Source: Burkholderiales bacterium UBA954
GTDB lineage: Bacteria > Pseudomonadota > Gammaproteobacteria > Burkholderiales > Burkholderiaceae_A
Reading direction: 5' to 3'
Assembly (NCBI GenBank): GCA_002293155.1
Contig: DBCQ01000007.1
Location: 5,222 to 13,493 of the forward strand
DNA: 8,272 nucleotides
Shown: in pieces, positions 1 through 6,542 of the stretch
Layout of the letters: the number at the start of each line of letters is the position of its first letter
Numbering within the stretch: position 1 is the stretch's first letter
Notes under the pieces: generated by a model
Told to the model about the DNA's origin: nothing
The model's input: the letters and a program-made list of their open reading frames with translations, nothing else
Database searches by the model: none
Position numbers and translations under genes: made by a program

Positions 1-1260
1 GGCCCGGTGCTCGTGGACATTCCAAAAGATATCACCCGCGATCGTTGCAAGTTCGATTACCCCAAAGAGATCTCAATGCGCTCGTATAACCCGGTGATCA
101 AGGGTCACTCGGGGCAGATCAAGAAAGCGGTGCAGTTGATGTTGTCGGCCGAGAGACCCATGATCTACACGGGCGGTGGAATTATTCTCGGCAATGCATC
201 GCCAGTGCTGCGCGAGCTGGTCGATCTGCTGGGATACCCGTGTACGAATACGCTAATGGGCCTGGGGGCATACCCCGCGACCAATGAGAAGTTCCTGGGT
301 ATGCCCGGTATGCATGGGACCTATGAGTGCAACATGGCCATGCAGAACTGTGATGTTCTTGTCGGTATTGGAGCGCGGTTCGATGATCGCGTGATCGGGA
401 ACCCGAAGCACTTTGCGCAGAATCCCCGCAAGATTATCCATGTCGATATAGATCCCTCATCGATATCAAAGCGCGTCAAGGTTGATTTGCCAATCGTTGG
501 TGATGTCACTGAAGTGATGCGCGAGATGATCGCACTGATTAAAGAGTCGATCGCTGCCGGCCATGGGACGAACAAAAAAGCATTGGGTCACTGGTGGGAG
601 CAGATCGCAGGGTGGCGAACTAAAAAATGTCTGGCCTATGACCAGGGTCCCGATGTGATCAAACCCCAATATGTTGTTGAAAAGCTATGGGAAGTCACGA
701 AGGGGGAGGCATTCATCACCTCGGATGTCGGTCAGCACCAGATGTTTGCTGCTCAGTTCTACAAGTTTGATTACCCTCGACGTTGGATTAATTCCGGGGG
801 GCTGGGCACGATGGGCGTTGGTCTACCCTATGCGATGGGCGTGAAACTCGCCCACCCGGATGCGGATGTGGCCTGCGTGACGGGTGAGGGCTCTATACAG
901 ATGTGTATTCAAGAGCTCTCCACATGCCAACAGTATCGTCTGCCCGTGAAGGTGATTAATCTGAATAACCGTTACCTAGGAATGGTGCGTCAGTGGCAGG
1001 AGATCGAATACGAGAGCCGCTATGCAGAGTCCTATATGGATTCTCTGCCAGATTTTGTAAAGCTGACTGAGGCCTATGGCCACGTGGGAATGCAGATCAC
1101 GAAGCCTTCCGATGTGGAGCCAGCGCTCAGGGAGGCATTCAAGATGAAAGATCGGCTGGTCTTTATGGATTTCATTACCGACCGTGAAGAGAACGTCTGG
1201 CCGATGATTCAGACAGGCAAAGGCCTCTCTGAAATGCTGTTGGGTTCAGAAGACCTCTAA
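1..1260 (+). CDS. ilvI: Acetolactate synthase large (catalytic) subunit, 5'-truncated by the window edge
   Basis: This thiamine-diphosphate enzyme condenses two pyruvates to 2-acetolactate, or pyruvate with 2-ketobutyrate, as the first step of branched-chain amino acid synthesis. The frame is already open at base 1 and begins GPVLVDIPKD, a segment that lies well inside the family. The N-terminal pyrimidine-binding domain with the catalytic Glu, roughly 150-170 residues, is therefore off the left edge, and 419 residues remain. A central domain comes first (TGGG near residue 57, GARFDDRV near 123-130). The C-terminal ThDP domain follows, with its cofactor motif at residues 295-323: GEG, then NN after 24 residues. 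The usual motif is GDG; Glu here is, from memory, normal in betaproteobacterial members. VRQWQE follows. ilvH starts 11 nt downstream with its Shine-Dalgarno over this stop codon, so the subunits are co-translated. The GTG at base 7 is not a real start. ilvB is an alternative symbol. Confidence 0.96.
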   Translation, partial: GPVLVDIPKDITRDRCKFDYPKEISMRSYNPVIKGHSGQIKKAVQLMLSAERPMIYTGGGIILGNASPVLRELVDLLGYPCTNTLMGLGAYPATNEKFLGMPGMHGTYECNMAMQNCDVLVGIGARFDDRVIGNPKHFAQNPRKIIHVDIDPSSISKRVKVDLPIVGDVTEVMREMIALIKESIAAGHGTNKKALGHWWEQIAGWRTKKCLAYDQGPDVIKPQYVVEKLWEVTKGEAFITSDVGQHQMFAAQFYKFDYPRRWINSGGLGTMGVGLPYAMGVKLAHPDADVACVTGEGSIQMCIQELSTCQQYRLPVKVINLNNRYLGMVRQWQEIEYESRYAESYMDSLPDFVKLTEAYGHVGMQITKPSDVEPALREAFKMKDRLVFMDFITDREENVWPMIQTGKGLSEMLLGSEDL

Positions 1261-1271
1261 GGAGCCCATTA

Positions 1272-1763
1272 ATGAGACATATTATTTCTATTTTGGTAGA
1301 GAACGAACCGGGAGCGCTATCGCGCGTGGTGGATCTCTTTGCTGCGCGCGCATACAACATTGAGACACTTACGGTGGCACCTACTGAGGATCCCTCGTTA
1401 TCTCGGATGACAATCGTCTCAAAAGGTAGTGATGACGTGATTGAGCAGATCACCAAGCACCTCAACCGATTGATTGATGTCGTCAAGGTTGTGGATCTGG
1501 TTGAGCATCCCTACATTGAGCGCGAGCTGATGCTGATTAAAGTTAGGGCGGTTGGCAAGGAACGTGAGGAGATGAAACGGATGGCGGATATTTTTCGGGG
1601 CCGTATCATTGATGTCACTGAGAAGACCTACACCATCGAGTTGACGGGAGACAGTCGTAAGTGTGATGCGTTTATTGAGGCCTTGGATTCAGAGTCGATT
1701 CTCGAGACAGTTCGAACGGGGTCGTCAGGGATTTCTCGCGGGGATCGAATTCTTAAGGTATGA
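1272..1763 (+). CDS. ilvH: Acetolactate synthase small (regulatory) subunit
   Basis: IlvH binds and activates the large subunit and gives it valine feedback inhibition. The product has 163 residues, the same as E. coli IlvH, and aligns along its whole length. An N-terminal ACT domain (about residues 3-77) carries ENEPGALSRV. The residues tied to valine binding in E. coli IlvH are present: Asn11, Gly14 and Asn29. This predicts a valine-sensitive enzyme. The C-terminal small-subunit domain (about 84-158) includes IFRGRIIDV and ends SRGDRIL. The ATG is supported by AAGGAG at 1259-1264, seven bases upstream and overlapping the ilvI stop codon. The stop TGA overlaps an ATG (ATGA, 1760-1763) that opens only a five-codon frame and is probably chance. 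ilvC follows after 75 bp. Confidence 0.97.
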   Translation: MRHIISILVENEPGALSRVVDLFAARAYNIETLTVAPTEDPSLSRMTIVSKGSDDVIEQITKHLNRLIDVVKVVDLVEHPYIERELMLIKVRAVGKEREEMKRMADIFRGRIIDVTEKTYTIELTGDSRKCDAFIEALDSESILETVRTGSSGISRGDRILKV

Positions 1764-1805
1764 CACTTGGCGATTGACTCTCGCACTAGGTTGCAGGTTG
1801 TTTGA

Positions 1806-2855
<1,050 letters not shown>

Positions 2856-2866
2856 GCGCTAGATCT

Positions 2867-3532
2867 ATGGCCGACCAAGACGTTCGTCACTACCCTCATC
2901 CCGTTATCGCCCGCGAGGGATGGGCTTTTGTCGGGCTGAGCCTTTTTCTTGCGCTCGCTGCAACTATCGTAGGTCTGGAGAGTGTGGCGTTGTTGCTCTG
3001 GATTATTGCGATTTTTGTGATTCAGTTTTTTCGGGATCCGGCACGTACCCCACCGCTTGGCGAGGGCCTGATTACCTCGCCTGCCGATGGTAGGGTCGTG
3101 GTGGTGGAAAAGGCCCAAGACCCCATCACTGGAGCCGACAGCCTCAAGATCAGTGTATTCATGAACGTATTTAATGTTCATTCGAATCGGTCACCAATTG
3201 CCGGTCGGGTGACCGAGGTTCGCTATTTCCCCGGCGCGTTTCTGAATGCAGCGGTCGACAAAGCATCGGAGCAAAATGAGCGTAATGCGATCATCATTGA
3301 AGATTCTCAGGGCCGGCGATTGACCTGTATTCAGATTGCGGGCCTCGTCGCCCGGCGAATTCTCTGTTACGTCAAGACCGGCGATACCCTGTTGCGTGGG
3401 GCTCGTTATGGATTTATTCGGTTCGGTTCCCGGGTCGATATCTATTGCCCGATCGGAACGCAGGCGCTTGTATCGGTCGGAGATAAAGTCTCCGCGCATT
3501 CGACGGCGCTTGCGCGTTGGTCAGACGCATGA
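2867..3532 (+). CDS. psd: Phosphatidylserine decarboxylase proenzyme, short two-helix type
   Basis: Psd removes CO2 from phosphatidylserine at the inner membrane to give phosphatidylethanolamine. It is made as a proenzyme that cuts itself and converts the new N-terminal Ser to a pyruvoyl group. The 221-residue product is the short form, without the long N-terminal domain of E. coli Psd. Two hydrophobic stretches (about 19-37 and 39-54) should anchor it in the membrane. SPADG (Asp74), FMNVFNVHSNRSP (His105) and RFGSRVD (Gly187-Ser188, bases 3425-3430) supply the expected Asp-His-Ser set. Self-cleavage is predicted between Gly187 and Ser188, leaving a beta chain of about 187 residues and an alpha chain of about 34. 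The gene starts 11 nt after ilvC without a good Shine-Dalgarno, suggesting translational coupling. It overlaps pssA, whose product supplies its substrate. Confidence 0.96.
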   Translation: MADQDVRHYPHPVIAREGWAFVGLSLFLALAATIVGLESVALLLWIIAIFVIQFFRDPARTPPLGEGLITSPADGRVVVVEKAQDPITGADSLKISVFMNVFNVHSNRSPIAGRVTEVRYFPGAFLNAAVDKASEQNERNAIIIEDSQGRRLTCIQIAGLVARRILCYVKTGDTLLRGARYGFIRFGSRVDIYCPIGTQALVSVGDKVSAHSTALARWSDA

Positions 3533-4308
3533 ACCAGCGATTACCCCGGCGGCGCACGAGCATTTATCTGCTGCCCAATTTATTCACAACGGGCTGTTTG
3601 TTTGCGGGTTTTTTCTCAATTGTTCAGGCCTTCAATGGCCGCTTTGCCGAGGCCGCAATCGCGATCTTTGTGGCGATGGTGCTCGATAGCCTCGATGGCC
3701 GTGTTGCCCGGCTCACCAACACCACCTCTGATTTTGGTGCGCAGTACGACAGCCTTGCGGACATGGTGTCGTTTGGCGTTGCGCCCGCCTTGGTTATCTA
3801 CATCTGGTCGTTGCAGAGCATGGGTAAGTTGGGATGGCTTGCTACTTTTGTCTATATCGTTGGTGCGGCGCTCAGGCTTGCCCGCTTCAATACCAATATC
3901 AATATTGTCGATAAGCGGTTTTTCCAAGGAATGCCAAGTCCTGCTGCAGCGGCGCTCCTCGCCGGGCTTGTCTGGGTGGCGACTGATTTACGAGAGACCA
4001 AATGGATTGACTGGTCAGCGAAAGACCTTCGTTGGGTAGTCTGGTCCGTCGCGGTCTACGCCGGCCTGACTATGGTCTCCAGCGTTCCGTTTTATAGCTT
4101 TAAAGATCTCAACCTACGTAAGAGCGTTCCGTTTGTCGTAGTTTTCCTCGTGGCGATGGGCCTGGTTCTTATTTCTCAGGATCCCCCGACCCTCCTATTT
4201 CTGCTGATGCTGGCCTACAGCGTCTCGGGCTGGGTGTTGTTTTTCTGGCGCAAGGCCCGGGGTGAGCGGGTGGAAGTGTTTGCAGATGATCAACAAAAAG
4301 ATTTATAG
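3529..4308 (+). CDS. pssA: CDP-diacylglycerol-serine O-phosphatidyltransferase
   Basis: PssA transfers the phosphatidyl group of CDP-diacylglycerol to serine, making phosphatidylserine at the inner membrane; Psd then converts it to phosphatidylethanolamine. The CDP-alcohol phosphotransferase signature is perfect: D53-x2-D56-G57-x2-A60-R61-x8-G70-x3-D74-x3-D78. This is the integral-membrane type, not the phospholipase-D-like PssA of E. coli. Several hydrophobic segments are visible (about 12-34, 41-55, 101-117, 139-152, 169-187, 199-215, 221-240). I chose the ATG at 3529, giving 259 residues, because it overlaps the psd stop as ATGA, a classic coupling arrangement. A TTG at 3517 would add four residues but has no better ribosome binding site. 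The Arg-rich start (residues 4-9) fits a cytoplasmic N terminus. The stop TAG lies inside a candidate leuA promoter -10. Confidence 0.96.
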   Translation: MNQRLPRRRTSIYLLPNLFTTGCLFAGFFSIVQAFNGRFAEAAIAIFVAMVLDSLDGRVARLTNTTSDFGAQYDSLADMVSFGVAPALVIYIWSLQSMGKLGWLATFVYIVGAALRLARFNTNINIVDKRFFQGMPSPAAAALLAGLVWVATDLRETKWIDWSAKDLRWVVWSVAVYAGLTMVSSVPFYSFKDLNLRKSVPFVVVFLVAMGLVLISQDPPTLLFLLMLAYSVSGWVLFFWRKARGERVEVFADDQQKDL

Positions 4309-4309
4309 T
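4280..4309 (+). promoter_or_regulatory. Candidate promoter for the leucine leader peptide and leuA
   Basis: TATAGT at 4304-4309 matches the sigma70 -10 consensus at five of six positions and overlaps the pssA stop codon. TTGCAG at 4280-4285, 18 bp upstream, is a weak -35 (three of six). Transcription would start around 4316-4318, at or within two bases of the leader-peptide ATG, so the RNA would have essentially no 5' untranslated region. This is inferred from sequence only. Confidence 0.45.
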
Positions 4310-4317
4310 CGCACCCT

Positions 4318-4383
4318 ATGAAGTCCTACTTCCTTGCCCTCTCTCTACTTCCTTGCCTGGGTCGACTGCGCCTGGCGCGCTAA
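4318..4383 (+). CDS. leuL: Putative leucine leader peptide (21 aa) upstream of leuA
   Basis: This 21-codon frame ends in TAA and codes for seven leucines, at positions 6, 8, 10, 11, 14, 17 and 19; it opens MKSYFLAL and closes LRLAR. It sits alone between pssA and leuA, the gene for the committed step of leucine synthesis, as attenuator leader peptides do. Five Leu codons at positions 6-14 form the likely stall zone; the codons used are CTT, CTC, CTA, CTT, CTG, CTG and CTG, including the usually rare CTA. There is no Shine-Dalgarno: the ten bases before the ATG are gtcgcaccct. Translation could be leaderless from the promoter at 4280-4309, or by re-initiation after the pssA stop 9 nt upstream. 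Caveat: pyrimidine-rich DNA gives Leu, Ser and Pro codons by chance, so conservation is needed. The symbol is functional, not by homology to E. coli LeuL. Confidence 0.6.
   Translation: MKSYFLALSLLPCLGRLRLAR
4326..4357 (+). repeat. 13-bp direct repeat within the leader-peptide ORF
   Basis: CTACTTCCTTGCC occurs at 4326-4338 and again at 4345-4357, an offset of 19 bp, so the copies are read in different frames (Tyr-Phe-Leu-Ala against Leu-Leu-Pro-Cys). Each copy contains TTCCTTG (4330-4336 and 4349-4355). This can pair with CAAGGAG at 4497-4503, the leuA ribosome binding site, over seven positions with one G-U. The repeat is seen directly; a regulatory role is inferred. Confidence 0.7.
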
Positions 4384-4437
4384 GACACGACCCCAACCGG
4401 CAACGTCTGCGCCGGCTCTCAGTTTCAGCAGACCGTT
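4359..4437 (+). promoter_or_regulatory. Mutually exclusive RNA stems in the leuA leader (attenuator-like)
   Basis: Several stems compete. One pairs 4359-4364 with 4388-4393 (GGGTCG/CGACCC) around a small GCGC hairpin and spans the leader-peptide stop codon, like a pause hairpin. A second pairs 4372-4379 with 4408-4415 (eight pairs, two of them G-U). A third pairs 4397-4401 with 4411-4415 (CCGGC/GCCGG). A fourth pairs 4402-4410 with 4428-4437 (nine pairs, one bulged C). The second, third and fourth share bases 4408-4415, so they exclude one another. Beyond this block, AACCGG at 4395-4400 can pair with CCGGTT at 4478-4483. No stem is followed by a T-run of four or more, so an ordinary intrinsic terminator is absent; control of translation or Rho access would be more likely. 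Confidence 0.5.
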
Positions 4438-4471
4438 ACAGAACCCAAATTTCTACTGATTTGATTTGCAA

Positions 4472-4490
4472 GATCTCCCGGTTTGAGATC
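4472..4490 (+). promoter_or_regulatory. Hairpin just upstream of the leuA ribosome binding site
   Basis: GATCTC (4472-4477) and GAGATC (4485-4490) form a perfect six-pair stem with a seven-base loop, ending seven bases before the Shine-Dalgarno. The loop holds CCGGTT, complementary to AACCGG at 4395-4400. CTCC at 4475-4478 could instead pair with GGAG of the Shine-Dalgarno (4500-4503). The arrangement would let leader folding influence ribosome access to leuA, but the stems are short. Confidence 0.4.
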
Positions 4491-4497
4491 GATACAC

Positions 4498-4503
4498 AAG
4501 GAG
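4498..4503 (+). promoter_or_regulatory. leuA ribosome binding site
   Basis: AAGGAG lies seven bases before the leuA ATG. It is a near-ideal Shine-Dalgarno, in contrast to the leader peptide, which has none. It is complementary to two sites in the leader-peptide ORF. Confidence 0.9.
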
Positions 4504-4510
4504 TTACGTC

Positions 4511-6049
4511 ATGAGTGACCATTTAATTATTTTCGACACCACTTTGCGCGATGGAGAACAGAGTCCCGGCGCCTCAATGACCCGAGATGAAAAGCTTCGC
4601 ATCGCCAAGCAGCTAGAACGCTTGCGCGTTGATGTGATCGAGGCAGGGTTTGCCGCAGCGAGCCCAGGGGATTTTGAAGCGATCCGGGGGATTGCCGAGA
4701 CCATCAGAGAGAGCACGGTCTGCTCATTGGCGCGAGTATCGGAGAAAGATATTCGTGCTGCTGGTGAGGCGATAAGACCTGCCGCAAAGCGTCGTATTCA
4801 TACCTTTATCGCGACGAGTCCGATTCATATGGAGAAGAAACTCCGAATGAGTCCGGATCAGGTGGTTGAGGCTGCCATCAAGGGTGTTCGAATGGCGCGC
4901 GAGTACACCGACGATATTGAGTTTTCGGCCGAAGACGCGATTCGAAGCGATATCGACTTTCTGGTCCATATCTTTGGCGAAGTCATTAAGGCAGGTGCGA
5001 CCACGATCAATGTCCCGGACACGGTTGGCTATAGTGTGCCGGGAGTCCTTGGGGAACGATTCAAAGCCTTGATCACGCGCACACCCGGTGCGGATCGTGT
5101 GGTCTGGTCGGCGCATTGCCACAACGATCTCGGTATGGCGGTCGCCAACTCCTTGTCGGCCGTGCTAAACGGTGCGCGTCAGGTGGAGTGCACGATTAAC
5201 GGTCTTGGTGAGAGGGCAGGTAATGCCAGCCTTGAGGAGATTGTGATGGCGGTCAAGGTTCGCCAGGATATTTTTCAGTGTGATACCCGAATTGATACCA
5301 CCCAGATCGTGAGTGCTTCCCGTCTGGTGTCGCAGATCACAGGCTACCCCGTCCAGCCCAATAAGGCCGTAGTTGGCGCGAATGCGTTCGCACATGAATC
5401 TGGTATTCATCAAGATGGCGTCTTAAAGCACCGAGAGACTTACGAGATCATGCGGGCAGAAGACGTGGGCTGGTCGGCCAATAAAATTGTTTTGGGTAAA
5501 TTGTCGGGTCGTAATGCCTTTAAGCAACGCCTGACCGACCTGGGAATAGAGTTTGACTCCGAGCAAGCGTTAAACGAGGCCTTTGGTCGATTTAAGACAC
5601 TGGCCGATAAAAAATCAGAGATCTTTGATGAGGATCTCCAGGCCTTAGTGTCGGGGGATTCGATCGCCGAGGGGGATGAACACTACAAGTTTTTGTCCCT
5701 CTCCCAACGAAGTGAGACGGGTGAAAAGCCTCAGGCGAGCGTCGTGTTCACGGTCGAGGGCAAGGAGGTGGCAGCCCACTCGGAGGGAAATGGTCCCGTG
5801 GATGCAACGGTTAACGCGATCGAGTCCAAGGTGGGTAGTGGGTCAGAGCTCCTGTTGTTCTCGGTCAACGCCATCACCACCGGGACAGAGTCCCAGGGGG
5901 AGGTCACAATGCGGCTGTCCAAGGCGGGTCGGATTGTCAACGGTGTGGGGGCTGATCCCGATATCGTCGTGGCCTCGGCCAAGGCCTACCTCAACGCCCT
6001 GAATAAGCTGGAGAGCAAGGTCTTGCGCCTAAACCCGCAATTGGTTTAA
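4511..6049 (+). CDS. leuA: 2-isopropylmalate synthase
   Basis: LeuA condenses acetyl-CoA with 2-ketoisovalerate to 2-isopropylmalate, the committed step of leucine synthesis; leucine normally feeds back on it. The product has 512 residues, close to the E. coli enzyme (about 523). The catalytic TIM barrel opens [16 protein letters not shown] (residues 8-23, with Arg13 and metal ligand Asp14). It continues with HCHNDLGMA (202-210; metal ligands His202 and His204) and [15 protein letters not shown] (233-247). ESGIHQDG at 296-303 belongs to the linker subdomain. The C-terminal leucine-binding regulatory domain (about 385-500) has SEGNGPVDA (424-432) and [16 protein letters not shown] (478-493). 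The ATG is fixed by the AAGGAG seven bases upstream. The gene lies 202 bp after pssA behind an apparent leucine leader, so it is probably controlled by leucine supply as well as by readthrough from upstream. Confidence 0.98.
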   Translation: MSDHLIIFDTTLRDGEQSPGASMTRDEKLRIAKQLERLRVDVIEAGFAAASPGDFEAIRGIAETIRESTVCSLARVSEKDIRAAGEAIRPAAKRRIHTFIATSPIHMEKKLRMSPDQVVEAAIKGVRMAREYTDDIEFSAEDAIRSDIDFLVHIFGEVIKAGATTINVPDTVGYSVPGVLGERFKALITRTPGADRVVWSAHCHNDLGMAVANSLSAVLNGARQVECTINGLGERAGNASLEEIVMAVKVRQDIFQCDTRIDTTQIVSASRLVSQITGYPVQPNKAVVGANAFAHESGIHQDGVLKHRETYEIMRAEDVGWSANKIVLGKLSGRNAFKQRLTDLGIEFDSEQALNEAFGRFKTLADKKSEIFDEDLQALVSGDSIAEGDEHYKFLSLSQRSETGEKPQASVVFTVEGKEVAAHSEGNGPVDATVNAIESKVGSGSELLLFSVNAITTGTESQGEVTMRLSKAGRIVNGVGADPDIVVASAKAYLNALNKLESKVLRLNPQLV

Positions 6050-6056
6050 AAACCGT

Positions 6057-6062
6057 TATAAT
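6057..6062 (+). promoter_or_regulatory. Candidate -10 element for rpsO
   Basis: A perfect TATAAT lies eight bases after the leuA stop codon. No good -35 is found at 16-18 bp spacing (bases 6033-6040 read acccgcaa), and there is no extended -10 TGn. If used, transcription would begin near 6069, inside the 5' arm of the hairpin at 6065-6092, so full use of both features by one transcript is not possible. Confidence 0.4.
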
Positions 6063-6064
6063 TC

Positions 6065-6092
6065 AAGAGCTTGCCCTACTTGGCAGGTTCTT
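6065..6092 (+). promoter_or_regulatory. Strong hairpin between leuA and rpsO
   Basis: AAGAGCTTGCC (6065-6075) pairs with GGCAGGTTCTT (6082-6092) over all 11 positions, including two G-U pairs flanking a C-G, around a six-base loop. It starts 15 bases after the leuA stop. The 3' arm ends TTCTT but no T-tract follows, so it is a poor intrinsic terminator. It may be a processing or stability element, or part of an S15-responsive leader. Confidence 0.6.
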
Positions 6093-6099
6093 AGCACGG

Positions 6100-6134
6100 C
6101 GGGCCCTGGCAGGCCCGGCCGCAAGTTCAACGGC
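6100..6134 (+). promoter_or_regulatory. GC-rich hairpins in the rpsO 5' leader
   Basis: CGGGCC (6100-6105) pairs with GGCCCG (6112-6117) around a six-base loop. It is directly followed by a smaller stem, GCCG (6118-6121) with CGGC (6131-6134). The second ends six bases before the rpsO Shine-Dalgarno at 6141-6146. Adjacent stems next to a ribosome binding site are suggestive of autogenous control by S15, known in other bacteria with differing RNA shapes. That role here is inference. Confidence 0.5.
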
Positions 6135-6151
6135 ATCTTTAGGAGATTCTC

Positions 6152-6421
6152 ATGCCCGTCGCCACGTTAAATAAGCCAGACATCATGGCGCAGTATCAGC
6201 GTGCCAAAAACGATACCGGTAGCCCAGAGGTGCAGGTCGCGCTTCTTACGGCCCGGATTAATGATCTAACAGGCCATTTCAAGGCCCACGCGAAAGATCA
6301 CCATTCCCGTAGGGGTCTGCTCAAGATGGTGAGCCGTCGTCGGAAATTATTGGATTACCTCAAGCGAACGAATGTCCAGGGCTATCGTTCGTTGATTGAG
6401 CGTTTGGGGCTGCGCAAGTAA
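6152..6421 (+). CDS. rpsO: 30S ribosomal protein S15
   Basis: S15 is a primary binding protein of the central domain of 16S rRNA and helps nucleate platform assembly. The product has 89 residues, the same as E. coli S15, and contains the family signatures [16 protein letters not shown] (21-36) and [10 protein letters not shown] (48-57), then [11 protein letters not shown] (61-71). It is rich in Arg and Lys, as expected of an rRNA-binding helical protein. AGGAGA at 6141-6146 places the ATG at 6152 with good spacing. The gene has its own leader after leuA and is closed by an intrinsic terminator before pnp. The rpsO-pnp order is widely conserved in proteobacteria, and S15 represses its own translation in several of them. 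Confidence 0.99.
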   Translation: MPVATLNKPDIMAQYQRAKNDTGSPEVQVALLTARINDLTGHFKAHAKDHHSRRGLLKMVSRRRKLLDYLKRTNVQGYRSLIERLGLRK

Positions 6422-6445
6422 GCAAAGCGAATTGGAGCCCTCGAT

Positions 6446-6506
6446 CGCACCGACCCTGCCGACAAGATGTAAATGTCCAAAAATGCCTGCCCGGTATGTC
6501 GGTGCG
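6446..6506 (+). promoter_or_regulatory. Possible antiterminator pairing between rpsO and pnp
   Basis: CGCACCGAC at 6446-6454 is exactly complementary to GTCGGTGCG at 6498-6506, nine pairs that would take up part of the 3' arm of the terminator at 6479-6515. GCCGAC at 6458-6463 offers a weaker second partner for the same site. The two folds cannot coexist. Whether the alternative forms in the cell is unknown. Confidence 0.4.
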
Positions 6507-6515
6507 GGCATTTTT
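6479..6515 (+). terminator. Intrinsic terminator after rpsO
   Basis: AAAAATGCCTGC (6479-6490) pairs with GCGGGCATTTTT (6504-6515), giving 12 pairs with one G-U. Past a bulged T, CCG/CGG adds three more, closing a six-base loop. The T-run at 6511-6515 forms the U-tract. It lies 57 bases after the rpsO stop and 27 bases before pnp, so it should reduce, or condition, readthrough into pnp. E. coli also has a terminator here. Confidence 0.88.
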
Positions 6516-6528
6516 ACTTTAATGAGAT

Positions 6529-6534
6529 AAGGAA
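6529..6534 (+). promoter_or_regulatory. pnp ribosome binding site that fixes the GTG start
   Basis: AAGGAA lies eight bases before GTG at 6543. The only nearby ATG (6522-6524) is followed two codons later by TAA, so GTG is the only workable start. Confidence 0.85.
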
Positions 6535-6542
6535 GAATCGTA

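Noticed and set aside
1760..1777. Mini-ORF ATGACACTTGGCGATTGA overlapping the ilvH stop, as a possible ilvC leader peptide
   Set aside because: Five codons with only one Leu and no Val or Ile, no nearby terminator structure, and the ATGA overlap is likely chance.
3517..3528. TTG start at 3517 for pssA
   Set aside because: It adds only four residues and has no ribosome binding site; ATG at 3529 forms the ATGA overlap with psd.
3336..4039. Long alternative plus-strand frames across psd and pssA
   Set aside because: They overlap conserved Psd and PssA motifs in another frame and translate to Ser/Arg-rich low-complexity sequence typical of shadow frames.
4397..4452. Classical intrinsic terminator in the leuA leader
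   Set aside because: The stems are not followed by a run of four or more T; only TTT triplets occur between 4450 and 4484.
6065..6095. Intrinsic terminator after leuA
   Set aside because: The 11-pair stem is strong, but the bases after it read agcacggc, without a T-tract, so I list it as a hairpin of unknown role.
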